Shown here: positions 51,005 through 59,466 of the stretch, in pieces
Position numbering within the stretch: position 1 is the stretch's first letter
Layout of the letters: the number at the start of each line of letters is the position of its first letter
NCBI RefSeq assembly: GCF_024198235.1
Contig: NZ_JAKCFB010000021.1
Location: 62,001 to 126,000 of the forward strand
DNA length: 64,000 nucleotides
Source of the DNA: Myxococcus dinghuensis
GTDB taxonomy: Bacteria > Myxococcota > Myxococcia > Myxococcales > Myxococcaceae
Direction: 5' to 3'
Made by a program: the position numbers and the translations under genes
The notes under the pieces: generated by a model
What the model was told of the DNA's origin: nothing
The model's database searches: none
What the model saw: only the letters and a program-made list of their open reading frames with translations

Positions 51005-54000
51005 TCACGCCGTCGCGTTCGGGTCCACCCACAGGTCCTCGAAGCGCACCTGCGGCGGCGCCTGGTGCAGCCGCAGGCCCTGCACGGACGTGGTGGCCGC
51101 GGCGTGGATGCGGTCGTGGTACAGCGGGATGAGCGGACAGTCGGCGCGGAAGAGGTGCTCGGCGCGGATGTAGAGCTGCTGGCGCAGCTCCGGGTCGATG
51201 GACACGCGCGCCTCGGAGGTGATGCGGTCCAGCTCCGTGTTGCGGTAGCCCAGCGGGTACACCGTCTGCGCGCTCGAGTTCAGCAGGAAGTGCAGGAAGG
51301 TGTCCGGGTCCGGGAAGTCCGCGAGCCACAGCGTGCGGAACGCCGGAATCTTCCCCTCGCGCAGCCGGGCCGAGTACTCCTCCGGCGGCATCACCACGTG
51401 CCGCAGCTCCAGCAGGCCCGCCTGGATGAGGGGGCGGAAGAGGACGGCGTCCTCCGCGGAGGTGTCGCGGCCGGTGGGGTGGTGCAGGGTGAGGCGCAGC
51501 CGGCGCAGGCCCACGTCGCGCAGGAGCTGCTCGGCGAGCGCCAGGTCCGGCGCGGGCTGCGGGTTCACCTCCGCGCCGCCCAGCAGCTCCGGCGGCGTCA
51601 GGGTCCGCGCCACCCGGGCGCCCGGATGGAACTGCTCCACCAGGCCCGCGATGTCCATGCCCGCGCGCAGCGCGCGCCGCACGCGCACGTCGTCATACGG
51701 CGACTCGCGCGAGTTGAGCGCCACGAACGCGGTGGAGGGCGTGGTGCTGGCCACCACCTGGAAGGACTCCAGCCCCGGCACCTCGACGTGCTCGGCGGAG
51801 AGGAACGAGACCAGGTCCGCGGCGCCGCGCTGCAGCCGCCCCACCGCCTCCTCGCGCGAGTCCACCAACTGGAACTCCAGCCGGTCGAGCATCGGCGCGC
51901 CGGTGCGCCAGTACGCGGGGTTGCGCTCCATCACCACGCGCTCGGGCTCCAGCGCCATCACCCGGAAGGGGCCGGTGCCCACCAGCCGCCCGCCCGCGTC
52001 CACGCGCGCCACCGCCGTGGGCGTCAGCGCCATCAGGTGCAGGAAGAAGGCCTTGGGCTCGCGCAGGCGGATCTCCAACGTCGCGTCGTCCAGCGCCTCG
52101 ATGCCCGTCACCTCGCGGGCCATGCCGGAGGCGTACTCGGTCGCGCCCTCCACGTCCTCCAGCAGGCTGCGGTCGGGCGAGCGCACCGCCGGGTCCAACA
52201 GGCGCTCCAGGTGGCGCTTCACGTCCTGCGCCGTCAGGGGCGCGCCGTCGTGGAAGGTGACGCCCCGGCGCAGGTAGAAGCGGTAGCGACGGGCGGACGG
52301 GTCCGCGTCCCAGCGCTCGGCGAGGTCCGGCTCCAGGCCGCCGTCCGCCAGCCGCACCAGCCCGGAGAAGGCGCACGCGGTCAGCTCCGACAACTGGTTC
52401 TCCACGCTGAACAGCGGGTCCACCGCCTGGCGGTTGCGCAGCGAGGCCGCCTGGTGGAGCACCACGCGCAGCGTGCCGCCCACGCGCGGCTGCGGCAGGC
52501 GGAAGCGGAACACCTCCGTCTCCAGCCCGAGCGCCTCGTGGCCCAGCTGGTCCACCGTGCGCGTCAGCCCGTCGCCGATGCGGATGACCCGGCGCGCGTC
52601 CTCGCGCACCTGCGCGACCTCCTCGCGGATGGACGCGTCCGCCCTGGTGAGCACCTGGTTGGCGCTGCGCAGCTCGTCGATGGAGGCGCTCAGCCGCACC
52701 ACGCTGTCGGACAGCTCGCGGCCCGCGCGCGCCTGGTCCTCCGCCTTCTGCGACGCGGTGTGGCCCACGCGCGCCATCTCGTGCGTCTGGCGCACCAGCT
52801 CGCGCGCGTGCCCGGCCTGCTCGATGGCCATGCGCGTGACGTCCTCCACGCGCCGGGCCACCCGGCGGCTCGCCTCCACCACCGTCGCGCCCTGGGCCTC
52901 CAGCCGCTGCGTCTCCGCCACCGTGGCCTCCACGGCGCTGAAGGTGCGCTGGGTGATGGTGCGGATCTCCACCAGCGCCTCGGTGGCGCGGTCGCCCATG
53001 GCCACGCCCGTGCCGGCCTGCTCGCGGCCCTCCTTCACCAGCGCCACCGTGGTCTGCACGGCGTCTCGCACGCCGGACACCATGGCGCCAATCTCGCGCG
53101 TGGAGCGCGTGGTGCGCTCGGCCAGGTTGCGAATCTCGTTGGCCACCACGCCGAAGGGGCGGCCGTGCTCGCCGGCCTGCGCGGCGATGATGGCGGCGTT
53201 GAGGGCCAGGAGGTTCGTCTGGTCGGCGATCTCCTGGATGACGTCGACGATGCGGCCAATCTCCGTGGAGCGCGCGCCCAGGGTGCCCATCAGCTCCGCG
53301 GCCTTCCGGATGGTCTCCTCCACCTGGTACATGCCCTTGACGCTGTCGGCGACGAGCACCTCGCCGCGCTCCGCCGTCGCCGTCACCGCCATGGCCAGCT
53401 GGTTCGTCTCGTTGGCGCGGCGGCGCACGGAGTCGATGCCGCCCTCCACCAGCGACACGAAGTCCTCCGCTTCGCTGGCGAAGCGCGCCAGCTCGTCACC
53501 GGAGGAGGCGATGTTGGCCAGCCGCTCGCTCATCGCCTGCATCAGCGCCGTGGTGCGGCTGGCGAAGTCGTTCACCTGCGACAGGCCGTCCACCACCTGC
53601 TCCAGCCGCTCCGTCATCTCCAGCAGCGAGCCCGTGGTGTCCACGGCGAAGGCCTCCAACTGGTGGACGCGCTTGCCCACCACCTGGAGGCTGGTGCCCA
53701 TGCCGCTGACGGACTCGAGCGTGCGCTCCACCGCGCCACCCTGCCGGCGCGCGGCCTCGAGCAGGGCGTCCGCCTGCTCGCTCACCTCGTTGCTCGTGCG
53801 GTGCAGGTTGGCCGTCACCCGCTGCACCTGGGACAGCGCGCGGCGCAGGGACAGGACGAGGCGCCGCACGTCCTCGTGTCCCTCGTAGCGGGGGCCGCCC
53901 GTGGTGGTGAGGTCGCCCTCCGCCAGCCGCGCCATGACGCGCCGCCGCGTCAGCCGCCGTATCGCGGCCCAGCGGAACCACGCCAGGTAGCCGCCGACGA

Positions 54001-54151
54001 GGTACAGCGTGGGCGTGGCGACCAGCAGCGCCGTCCACGAGGACGTCGTCAGTCGCTGCCCACCCGCCAACTGGAGCACCCCCCCCAGGACGAGCGCTGA
54101 AAGCACACCGGCCGCCAGGCCGAACGCGAAGAGGTACCGTTTGGCGCCCAT
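51005..54151 (-). CDS. Fusion of chemoreceptor (MCP) signalling domain with family-5 solute-binding protein domain
   Basis: The protein has 1048 aa. Two N-terminal membrane helices (~8-28 and ~40-60) enclose only a short loop, so there is no periplasmic ligand domain. A HAMP-like segment follows (~60-110), then a long MCP coiled coil (~115-540) with the hairpin tip at 307-347 (EIADQTNLLALNAA, GVVANEIRNLAERT). The canonical Glu after NAAI is replaced by Ile (NAAIIAAQAGEHG). From ~555 to 1048 is a complete SBP_bac_5 (DppA/OppA-like) domain: VGGTLRVVLHQ, FSGLVRLADG, YRFYLRRGVTFHDGAPLTAQDV, GTGPFRV. By topology that domain is on the cytoplasmic side. Such a fusion would join peptide or nickel-type ligand sensing to a Che/Frz-like pathway. 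Confidence 0.92.
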   Translation of the reverse strand: MGAKRYLFAFGLAAGVLSALVLGGVLQLAGGQRLTTSSWTALLVATPTLYLVGGYLAWFRWAAIRRLTRRRVMARLAEGDLTTTGGPRYEGHEDVRRLVLSLRRALSQVQRVTANLHRTSNEVSEQADALLEAARRQGGAVERTLESVSGMGTSLQVVGKRVHQLEAFAVDTTGSLLEMTERLEQVVDGLSQVNDFASRTTALMQAMSERLANIASSGDELARFASEAEDFVSLVEGGIDSVRRRANETNQLAMAVTATAERGEVLVADSVKGMYQVEETIRKAAELMGTLGARSTEIGRIVDVIQEIADQTNLLALNAAIIAAQAGEHGRPFGVVANEIRNLAERTTRSTREIGAMVSGVRDAVQTTVALVKEGREQAGTGVAMGDRATEALVEIRTITQRTFSAVEATVAETQRLEAQGATVVEASRRVARRVEDVTRMAIEQAGHARELVRQTHEMARVGHTASQKAEDQARAGRELSDSVVRLSASIDELRSANQVLTRADASIREEVAQVREDARRVIRIGDGLTRTVDQLGHEALGLETEVFRFRLPQPRVGGTLRVVLHQAASLRNRQAVDPLFSVENQLSELTACAFSGLVRLADGGLEPDLAERWDADPSARRYRFYLRRGVTFHDGAPLTAQDVKRHLERLLDPAVRSPDRSLLEDVEGATEYASGMAREVTGIEALDDATLEIRLREPKAFFLHLMALTPTAVARVDAGGRLVGTGPFRVMALEPERVVMERNPAYWRTGAPMLDRLEFQLVDSREEAVGRLQRGAADLVSFLSAEHVEVPGLESFQVVASTTPSTAFVALNSRESPYDDVRVRRALRAGMDIAGLVEQFHPGARVARTLTPPELLGGAEVNPQPAPDLALAEQLLRDVGLRRLRLTLHHPTGRDTSAEDAVLFRPLIQAGLLELRHVVMPPEEYSARLREGKIPAFRTLWLADFPDPDTFLHFLLNSSAQTVYPLGYRNTELDRITSEARVSIDPELRQQLYIRAEHLFRADCPLIPLYHDRIHAAATTSVQGLRLHQAPPQVRFEDLWVDPNATA

Positions 54152-54216
54152 GGACGACGGGGAGGCTACTCCGCCTTCTCGCGCCGGTCCTCAAAACGCC
54201 GCACACTGGGGGCCTC

Positions 54217-55236
54217 GTGTCATCCCTGCTCGCCCTCCTGGCCGTCCTCGCGCTCCCGGTGAAGTCCACCCCCCAGGGCCCTCCGGCCCCGGCGCCCGTC
54301 GAGGAGGCGCGCTTCGTCTTCTCCTGGCGGGGCATCCCCGTGGGCACGGTGACGCTGACGCGGGGCCCCGGCCGCTTCACCTACGCCAGCCGGCACCTGC
54401 ACACGCGCGCGGGCACCCACGGCGAGCGCCGGCGCGAGGCCTCCCTGGACGTGGACGACGCGGGGCGGGTGAAGGGCGGCGGCGCGTGGCCCCAGGCGCT
54501 GTGGCTGTGGCGGGGGCCTCCTCCCCCGGGCTGCGTGACGGCGCGCGAGGAGCTGTCCGGCCGCGAGGGCGCGCACTGTGTCACCGGGGGCACGGCGCCC
54601 TGGGTGGAGGGCACGCTGATGGGGGCCCCGTTCCGCGCGCGCTATGACGCCCGCGGGCGCATGGAGGTGCTGGAGCTGGGCGAGTCGCGCTTCACCGTGG
54701 CCGCGCCCGGGGAGCGGCTGCGCGCGCCCCCGGACTTCTTCGCGCAGGGGCTCCCGGTGGAGGGGGACGCGGGGCCGCTGGCGCTGGAGCCGCCGCTGCC
54801 GGTGGCGTCGCGGCGGGAGGGGATGACGGCGTGGGAGGCGGGCGCGGCGCGGGCGCTGGCGGCCAGGGTCCACGCGGCGTTCCCGGAGAAGGGCCCGGGC
54901 GAGGCGGACTTCCGCGAGGGCGGGGAGGGCGAGGCGGGCGGGTGTCTGGCGCATGCGCTGCGCTTCGCGGCGCTCGCGCGGGAGCGGGGCGTGACGGTGG
55001 CGCTCGTCCATGGGCTGCTGGTGGTGGACGGCGGTCCGGCGCGGCCCCATGCGTGGGTGCGCGTGGCGCTCCAGGGGGGCGGCACGCTGGACCTGGACCC
55101 CACGTCCCTGGACCCCGTCCTGCCGGACACGCACCTGCCCCTGGCGCTGGAGGACGCGCGAGGGCCGGCGCTGGAGGCGGGGGCGCGGTGGCTGGCGCTG
55201 CTGCGGGGGGCGCACCGCGTGGTGCGCCGGCCGTGA
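54217..55236 (+). CDS. Transglutaminase-like envelope protein
   Basis: The protein has 339 aa from GTG at 54217. The N-terminus is a signal peptide or short anchor (SSLLALLAVLALPVKS). Residues ~30-190 are beta-rich (FVFSWRGIPVGTVTLTRGPGRFTYASRH), like DUF3108-type domains. A transglutaminase-like core follows: C243 in GGCLAHALRFAALARERGV, H278 in RPHAWVRV and D292 in LDLDPTS, arranged as the Cys-His-Asp triad. It may be a protease or amide-forming enzyme of the cell envelope, or an inactive homologue. It is divergent from the chemoreceptor fusion with only about 65 bp between starts. Confidence 0.72.
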   Translation: MSSLLALLAVLALPVKSTPQGPPAPAPVEEARFVFSWRGIPVGTVTLTRGPGRFTYASRHLHTRAGTHGERRREASLDVDDAGRVKGGGAWPQALWLWRGPPPPGCVTAREELSGREGAHCVTGGTAPWVEGTLMGAPFRARYDARGRMEVLELGESRFTVAAPGERLRAPPDFFAQGLPVEGDAGPLALEPPLPVASRREGMTAWEAGAARALAARVHAAFPEKGPGEADFREGGEGEAGGCLAHALRFAALARERGVTVALVHGLLVVDGGPARPHAWVRVALQGGGTLDLDPTSLDPVLPDTHLPLALEDARGPALEAGARWLALLRGAHRVVRRP

Positions 55237-55242
55237 GCGCGC

Positions 55243-56268
<1,026 letters not shown>

Positions 56269-56516
56269 GGTTGCACCCGGGACGCACCGGGATGGCGCGC
56301 CGGAAGGGGTGGGGACCATACACCACACCCCCCTCCATGCGCCCATCCACCTGCCCTCTTGATTCCTTTATGACGCACTGAGTCGGAGTGTCGCTCCCCG
56401 GCACGGCCGGAGGGTGCGAGTCGCCTCGCTGCGTCGTGAAACATTTCTCAAATAGGCGAGCCCCTGCCCGGGCGTCCGCTGTGTTGTCAGACGGGCGGGA
56501 AGCTCCTGGCGGGGGA

Positions 56517-57752
56517 ATGAAGCGCGGAATGCCTTGCGGTACGGTGTGTCAAACGTTGGCTGTCAAACCTTCGCAAGGACACGACCCATTGAGAAGACTG
56601 TTTCCTGGCTTGCTTGCGATGTGGCTGCTCCCGTCCCTCGCCTCCGCCAGCATCGTGTGGCGGGGGGACTTCGAGACGGGGAACCGCTCGCAATACACCG
56701 GTGAGCAGATGGTGAGCTCCGACCGGCTCCTGGTGGTGACGAACCCGGTGGCCGAGGGGAAGTATGCGCTGAAGGTCACGGTGAAGCAGGGAGATGACCC
56801 CATCAACGCGAGCGGCAACCGCAACGAGCTCGTGTATCAGAGTGGTGAGAAGGAAGGGTCCGAGTACTACTACCGCTGGAAGGTGATGTTCGCGTCGGAC
56901 TTCCCGAGCGTGGACACCTGGCAGTTGTTCACGCAGTGGCACCACGATGGGTGCTGCGGCTCGCCTCCGCTGGAGTTCTACGTGCGCGGCGAGGAGATCC
57001 GCATGGCGTTGAACTCCAACTCCACCATCCCCTGGCGCACCGCGCTCAAGCGGGGCGTGTGGCAGGAGTTCATCCTGCACGTGAAGTGGTCCTCCAACGC
57101 CAGCACCGGCTTCGTGGAGCTGTGGCACAACCAGAAGAAGGTGCTCTCGAAGACGTACGCCGCGACGATGTACGCGGGCAACAAGAACTACCTGAAGCTG
57201 GGCCTGTACCGCAGCGACACGGTGAAGCCGGTGGGCATCCTGTTCCACGACGGCTTCGTCCAGGCCACCGCGCTCTCGGACGTGCTCGACACCACGACCC
57301 CGTCGACCGACGCGGGCACCCCCGTGGACGCGGGCACGCCGGTGGACGCGGGCACCCCTGTCGACGCCGGCACGCCGGTGGACGCGGGTACCCCCGTGGA
57401 CGCGGGCACGCCGGTGGACGCGGGTACCCCCGTGGATGCGGGCACGCCGGTGGACGCGGGTACCCCCGTGGACGCGGGCACGCCGGTGGATGCCGGCACC
57501 CCCGGGGACGAGGGCACGCCCGGCGCCGGGGAGGACGCGGGGACGTCGCCAGGACCGCAGGTGGACGCGGGCACGGGGCCCACCGACGAATCACCTGGGA
57601 CGGGGACGGGCGTCATCCCTCCGACGTCCGGTGTCTCGCCGGATGACCTGGGCGCCGAGCCCGCGGGCTGCAACAGCGCGGGCGGTTCGGCCGCGGCGGT
57701 GTCGCTGCTCGCCCTGCTCGGGCTCGCGCGTGGGTGGCGACGCCGACGTTGA
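56517..57752 (+). CDS. Heparin-lyase-I-like secreted protein with DAGTP repeats and MYXO-CTERM signal
   Basis: About 411 aa from the ATG at 56517 (GGCGGGGGA just upstream); a TTG at 56589 would give a more standard signal peptide (LRRLFPGLLAMWLLPSLASA). Residues ~45-255 match the polysaccharide lyase/heparin lyase I fold: DFETGNRSQYTGEQ, GNRNELVYQSG, YYYRWKVMFASDF, WQLFTQWH. A tandem (D-A-G-T-P-V)n spacer follows (265-330), then a Pro/Thr-rich linker and the C-terminal AGCNSAGGSAA-hydrophobic-RRRR. The last element is a MYXO-CTERM sorting signal: Gly-Cys, a hydrophobic span (SLLALLGLA) and basic end. Such proteins are lipidated or anchored at the Cys after myxosortase cleavage, giving surface display. 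Confidence 0.85.
   Translation: MKRGMPCGTVCQTLAVKPSQGHDPLRRLFPGLLAMWLLPSLASASIVWRGDFETGNRSQYTGEQMVSSDRLLVVTNPVAEGKYALKVTVKQGDDPINASGNRNELVYQSGEKEGSEYYYRWKVMFASDFPSVDTWQLFTQWHHDGCCGSPPLEFYVRGEEIRMALNSNSTIPWRTALKRGVWQEFILHVKWSSNASTGFVELWHNQKKVLSKTYAATMYAGNKNYLKLGLYRSDTVKPVGILFHDGFVQATALSDVLDTTTPSTDAGTPVDAGTPVDAGTPVDAGTPVDAGTPVDAGTPVDAGTPVDAGTPVDAGTPVDAGTPVDAGTPGDEGTPGAGEDAGTSPGPQVDAGTGPTDESPGTGTGVIPPTSGVSPDDLGAEPAGCNSAGGSAAAVSLLALLGLARGWRRRR
57309..57506 (+). repeat. Eleven 18-bp tandem repeats encoding DAGTPV
   Basis: Eleven copies of an 18-bp unit (consensus GACGCGGGCACSCCSGTG) run without gap. Units alternate between ACCCCCGTG and ACGCCGGTG endings, so a 36-bp higher-order unit repeats about four to five times. 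The protein gets DAGTPV eleven times, a stiff Pro/Gly-rich spacer between the lyase domain and the surface anchor. Repeat number is likely to differ between strains. Confidence 0.92.
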
Positions 57753-57881
57753 GTGACTCGGCCGGGGCCTCGTCTCGCGGGGGCCCCGGCCTTCCCTCGC
57801 TCCAGGCTGGCGTGACTTGACCCGGAGTGTGGAGTGGAAAGACGCTTTCCGTGAAGTCTTCACTCAACGGGAGCGTGGCAG

Positions 57882-58262
57882 ATGAAGCGGAATGTACTCG
57901 GAGTGTTGGCGGGGATGCTGGTGGCGCTGGTGGGGTGTGGTGACGTGGACCCCGCGGGGGCGACGGCGCCGGAGGAGGCCCTGGCGGAGAGCGAGTCGGC
58001 CCTCTATCCGGAGTGCTGCTCGGCGATTCCGGGCTCCGGCTACACGGAGGCGTTCTGTGACTCCGTCTCGTACTCGCCCGGGCGCTGCAACGCGGTGTGG
58101 AGCGGGACGGCGTGTTCGTGGAACACGACCAACTGCCCGGTGACGTGTTGCCAGCCGAAGAGCGGCAGCACCGTGCCCTGGAACTACTGCAACACGTACA
58201 ACATCTCCGAAGGCCGCTGCAACGCGGTCAACAGCGGCACGACCTGCGCCTGGGCCTGCTGA
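57882..58262 (+). CDS. Small lipoprotein with duplicated Cys-rich domain
   Basis: The protein has 126 aa. Signal peptide and lipobox LVGC (Cys near 19). The mature region after a short acidic linker contains two homologous ~38-residue units. The first is CCSAIPGSG-x7-C-x7-PGRCNAVWSGTACSW; the second is CCQPKSGST-x5-C-x7-EGRCNAVNSGTTCAW. Each has 'CC', two lone Cys and a shared GRCNAV-x-SGT-x-C-x-W end, so a fold with several disulfides is likely. Family unknown; a carbohydrate- or surface-binding module is a reasonable guess. A strong 12-bp hairpin follows the stop. Confidence 0.72.
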   Translation: MKRNVLGVLAGMLVALVGCGDVDPAGATAPEEALAESESALYPECCSAIPGSGYTEAFCDSVSYSPGRCNAVWSGTACSWNTTNCPVTCCQPKSGSTVPWNYCNTYNISEGRCNAVNSGTTCAWAC

Positions 58263-58275
58263 GCCTCGCCGCTCA

Positions 58276-58318
58276 CGAGGACTCGCGCGCCCCGGTGCGT
58301 GGAGGCCGCGAGTCCTCG
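58276..58318. terminator. Strong hairpin after the Cys-rich lipoprotein gene
   Basis: CGAGGACTCGCG (58276-58287) and CGCGAGTCCTCG (58307-58318) form a perfect 12-bp stem with a 19-nt loop, 14 nt after the stop codon. No T run follows. It is the longest perfect stem I found in the window and very probably stops or protects the transcript. Confidence 0.6.
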
Positions 58319-58455
58319 AGTCATCCTGTCGCCGGGCCCCAGGGCGCGCCGTGGTCGTGACCGGGGACTCCTCCGCGGAGGTGGACCGCGACGTGTCGAC
58401 GACGCGCCCAGCCTGGGCCGGGGGTTCCCCGCGTCGTCCGAAGTTGGGGAGCCGG

Positions 58456-58470
58456 CTGTCAATGTGACAG
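58456..58470. promoter_or_regulatory. Perfect palindrome CTGTCA-ATG-TGACAG, probable MarR operator
   Basis: A perfect 6-3-6 dyad lies 10 nt before the ATG of the MarR-type gene at 58481. The size and placement are what MarR dimers bind to repress their own gene. A related half site (CTGTC) follows at 58474-58479. Confidence 0.6.
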
Positions 58471-58480
58471 TCTGCTGTCC

Positions 58481-58948
58481 ATGGCGAGATACACGACGGG
58501 CGGGGCGGCCTTCACGGACCTGGTGCTGGAGGTCTTCCGGGGCAACGGCCTGATGCTGGCGGCGGGGGAGCGGCTCGCGCTGCCGTCGGGGCTGACCAGC
58601 GCGCGGTGGCAGGTGCTGGGCGTGGTGGACCACGAGCCCGCGCCGGTGGCGAACGTGGCGCGCGCCATCGGGCTGACGCGGCAGAGCGTGCAGCAGACGG
58701 CGGACGCGTTGGCGGAGGAGGGGCTGGTCGAGTACCAGGAGAACCCGCACCACCGCCGCGCCAAGCTCATCACGCTGACGCCCACGGGGCGGGAGCGGCT
58801 GCGCGAGGTGGAGGCCCGGCAGATGTCCTGGGCGAACAAGCTGGGCGGGCGGGTGTCCCCGGAGTCCCTGAAGACGGCGCTGCGCGCGCTCCAGGAGGTC
58901 CGCGCCGTGTTGGAGCAGGAGGCCGCGGCGGCGGAGGACGCCCCGTAG
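58481..58948 (+). CDS. MarR-family transcriptional regulator
   Basis: The protein has 155 aa. Winged helix: SARWQVLGVVDHEPAPVANVARAIGLTRQSVQQTADALAEEGLVEY, wing ENPHHRRAKLITLTPTGRERL. Flanking helices at both ends (TDLVLEVFRGNGLML; LKTALRALQEVRAVLEQEAA) form the dimer interface. Because the only clear target is its own start region with a perfect palindrome, it probably autoregulates. There is no adjacent efflux or enzyme gene on the same strand; the downstream neighbour is convergent. Confidence 0.9.
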   Translation: MARYTTGGAAFTDLVLEVFRGNGLMLAAGERLALPSGLTSARWQVLGVVDHEPAPVANVARAIGLTRQSVQQTADALAEEGLVEYQENPHHRRAKLITLTPTGRERLREVEARQMSWANKLGGRVSPESLKTALRALQEVRAVLEQEAAAAEDAP

Positions 58949-58961
58949 CCCACGTGGACGC

Positions 58962-59000
58962 GGCCCCGGCCACGCCCCCGGAGGAGCGTGGCGCGGGGCC
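58962..59000. terminator. Bidirectional hairpin between the MarR gene and a convergent lipoprotein gene
   Basis: GGCCCC-g-GCCACGC (58962-58975) pairs with GCGTGGC-gc-GGGGCC (58986-59000): 13 base pairs with one small internal loop and a 10-nt apical loop. It sits 13 nt after one stop and 17 nt before the other gene's stop on the opposite strand, so it can end both transcripts. No T run. Confidence 0.6.
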
Positions 59001-59017
59001 CGCTCACGGACGTGACG

Positions 59018-59308
59018 TCAGAAGCAGGCGCCGCAGGACCGCTGGCCGGTGGCGCCGGCGTTGTAGCTGTCGCTCGGGTTCGTGGTGGAGGTGCACCACA
59101 GATAGGCGACGTTCACCGTCCAGGTGCAGCCCTGCTCGCACTCCCAGATGATGAAGGGGGTGTAGCCCGCCGGACAGCTCACCAGGGACTGCTCCGCCTC
59201 CATCGTCATCTCCGGCGCGACCTCCTGGACCGCGTCCGCGCCACCACAGCCCAGGGCCAACCCGCTGACCGCGCACAGCACTCCACCCACGAGCATTCCC
59301 AACTTCAT
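59018..59308 (-). CDS. Small lipoprotein, Cys-containing
   Basis: The protein has 96 aa with a signal peptide ending at lipobox ALGC (Cys ~21). After a Glu-rich linker (VQEVAPEMTMEAEQS) come SCPAGYTPFIIWECEQGCTW and LWCTSTTNPSDSYNAG, with a Cys pair near the end (SCGACF). At least six Cys are in the mature protein, and they probably form disulfides on the cell surface. No family recognised. It is one of at least three short Cys-rich lipoproteins in this part of the window. Confidence 0.68.
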   Translation of the reverse strand: MKLGMLVGGVLCAVSGLALGCGGADAVQEVAPEMTMEAEQSLVSCPAGYTPFIIWECEQGCTWTVNVAYLWCTSTTNPSDSYNAGATGQRSCGACF

Positions 59309-59466
59309 GCGTGTCTCCTGTCAGGACCTGCGAGGAATCGAGGCCCGCGCGAGTCTAGGATTGACGATGTCAGGGTTTGCCTCGGCGGGCGGGTTGACTG
59401 TTCACCCGCGGGCATTCGGTGGGGCGACGGGAGGGCCGTGACGGGCCCTCCCGCCGGGGGAGCGCC

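Noticed and set aside
57309-57506. CRISPR array from the regular 18-bp repeats
   Set aside because: The repeats are contiguous, in frame with a secreted protein and have no spacers.
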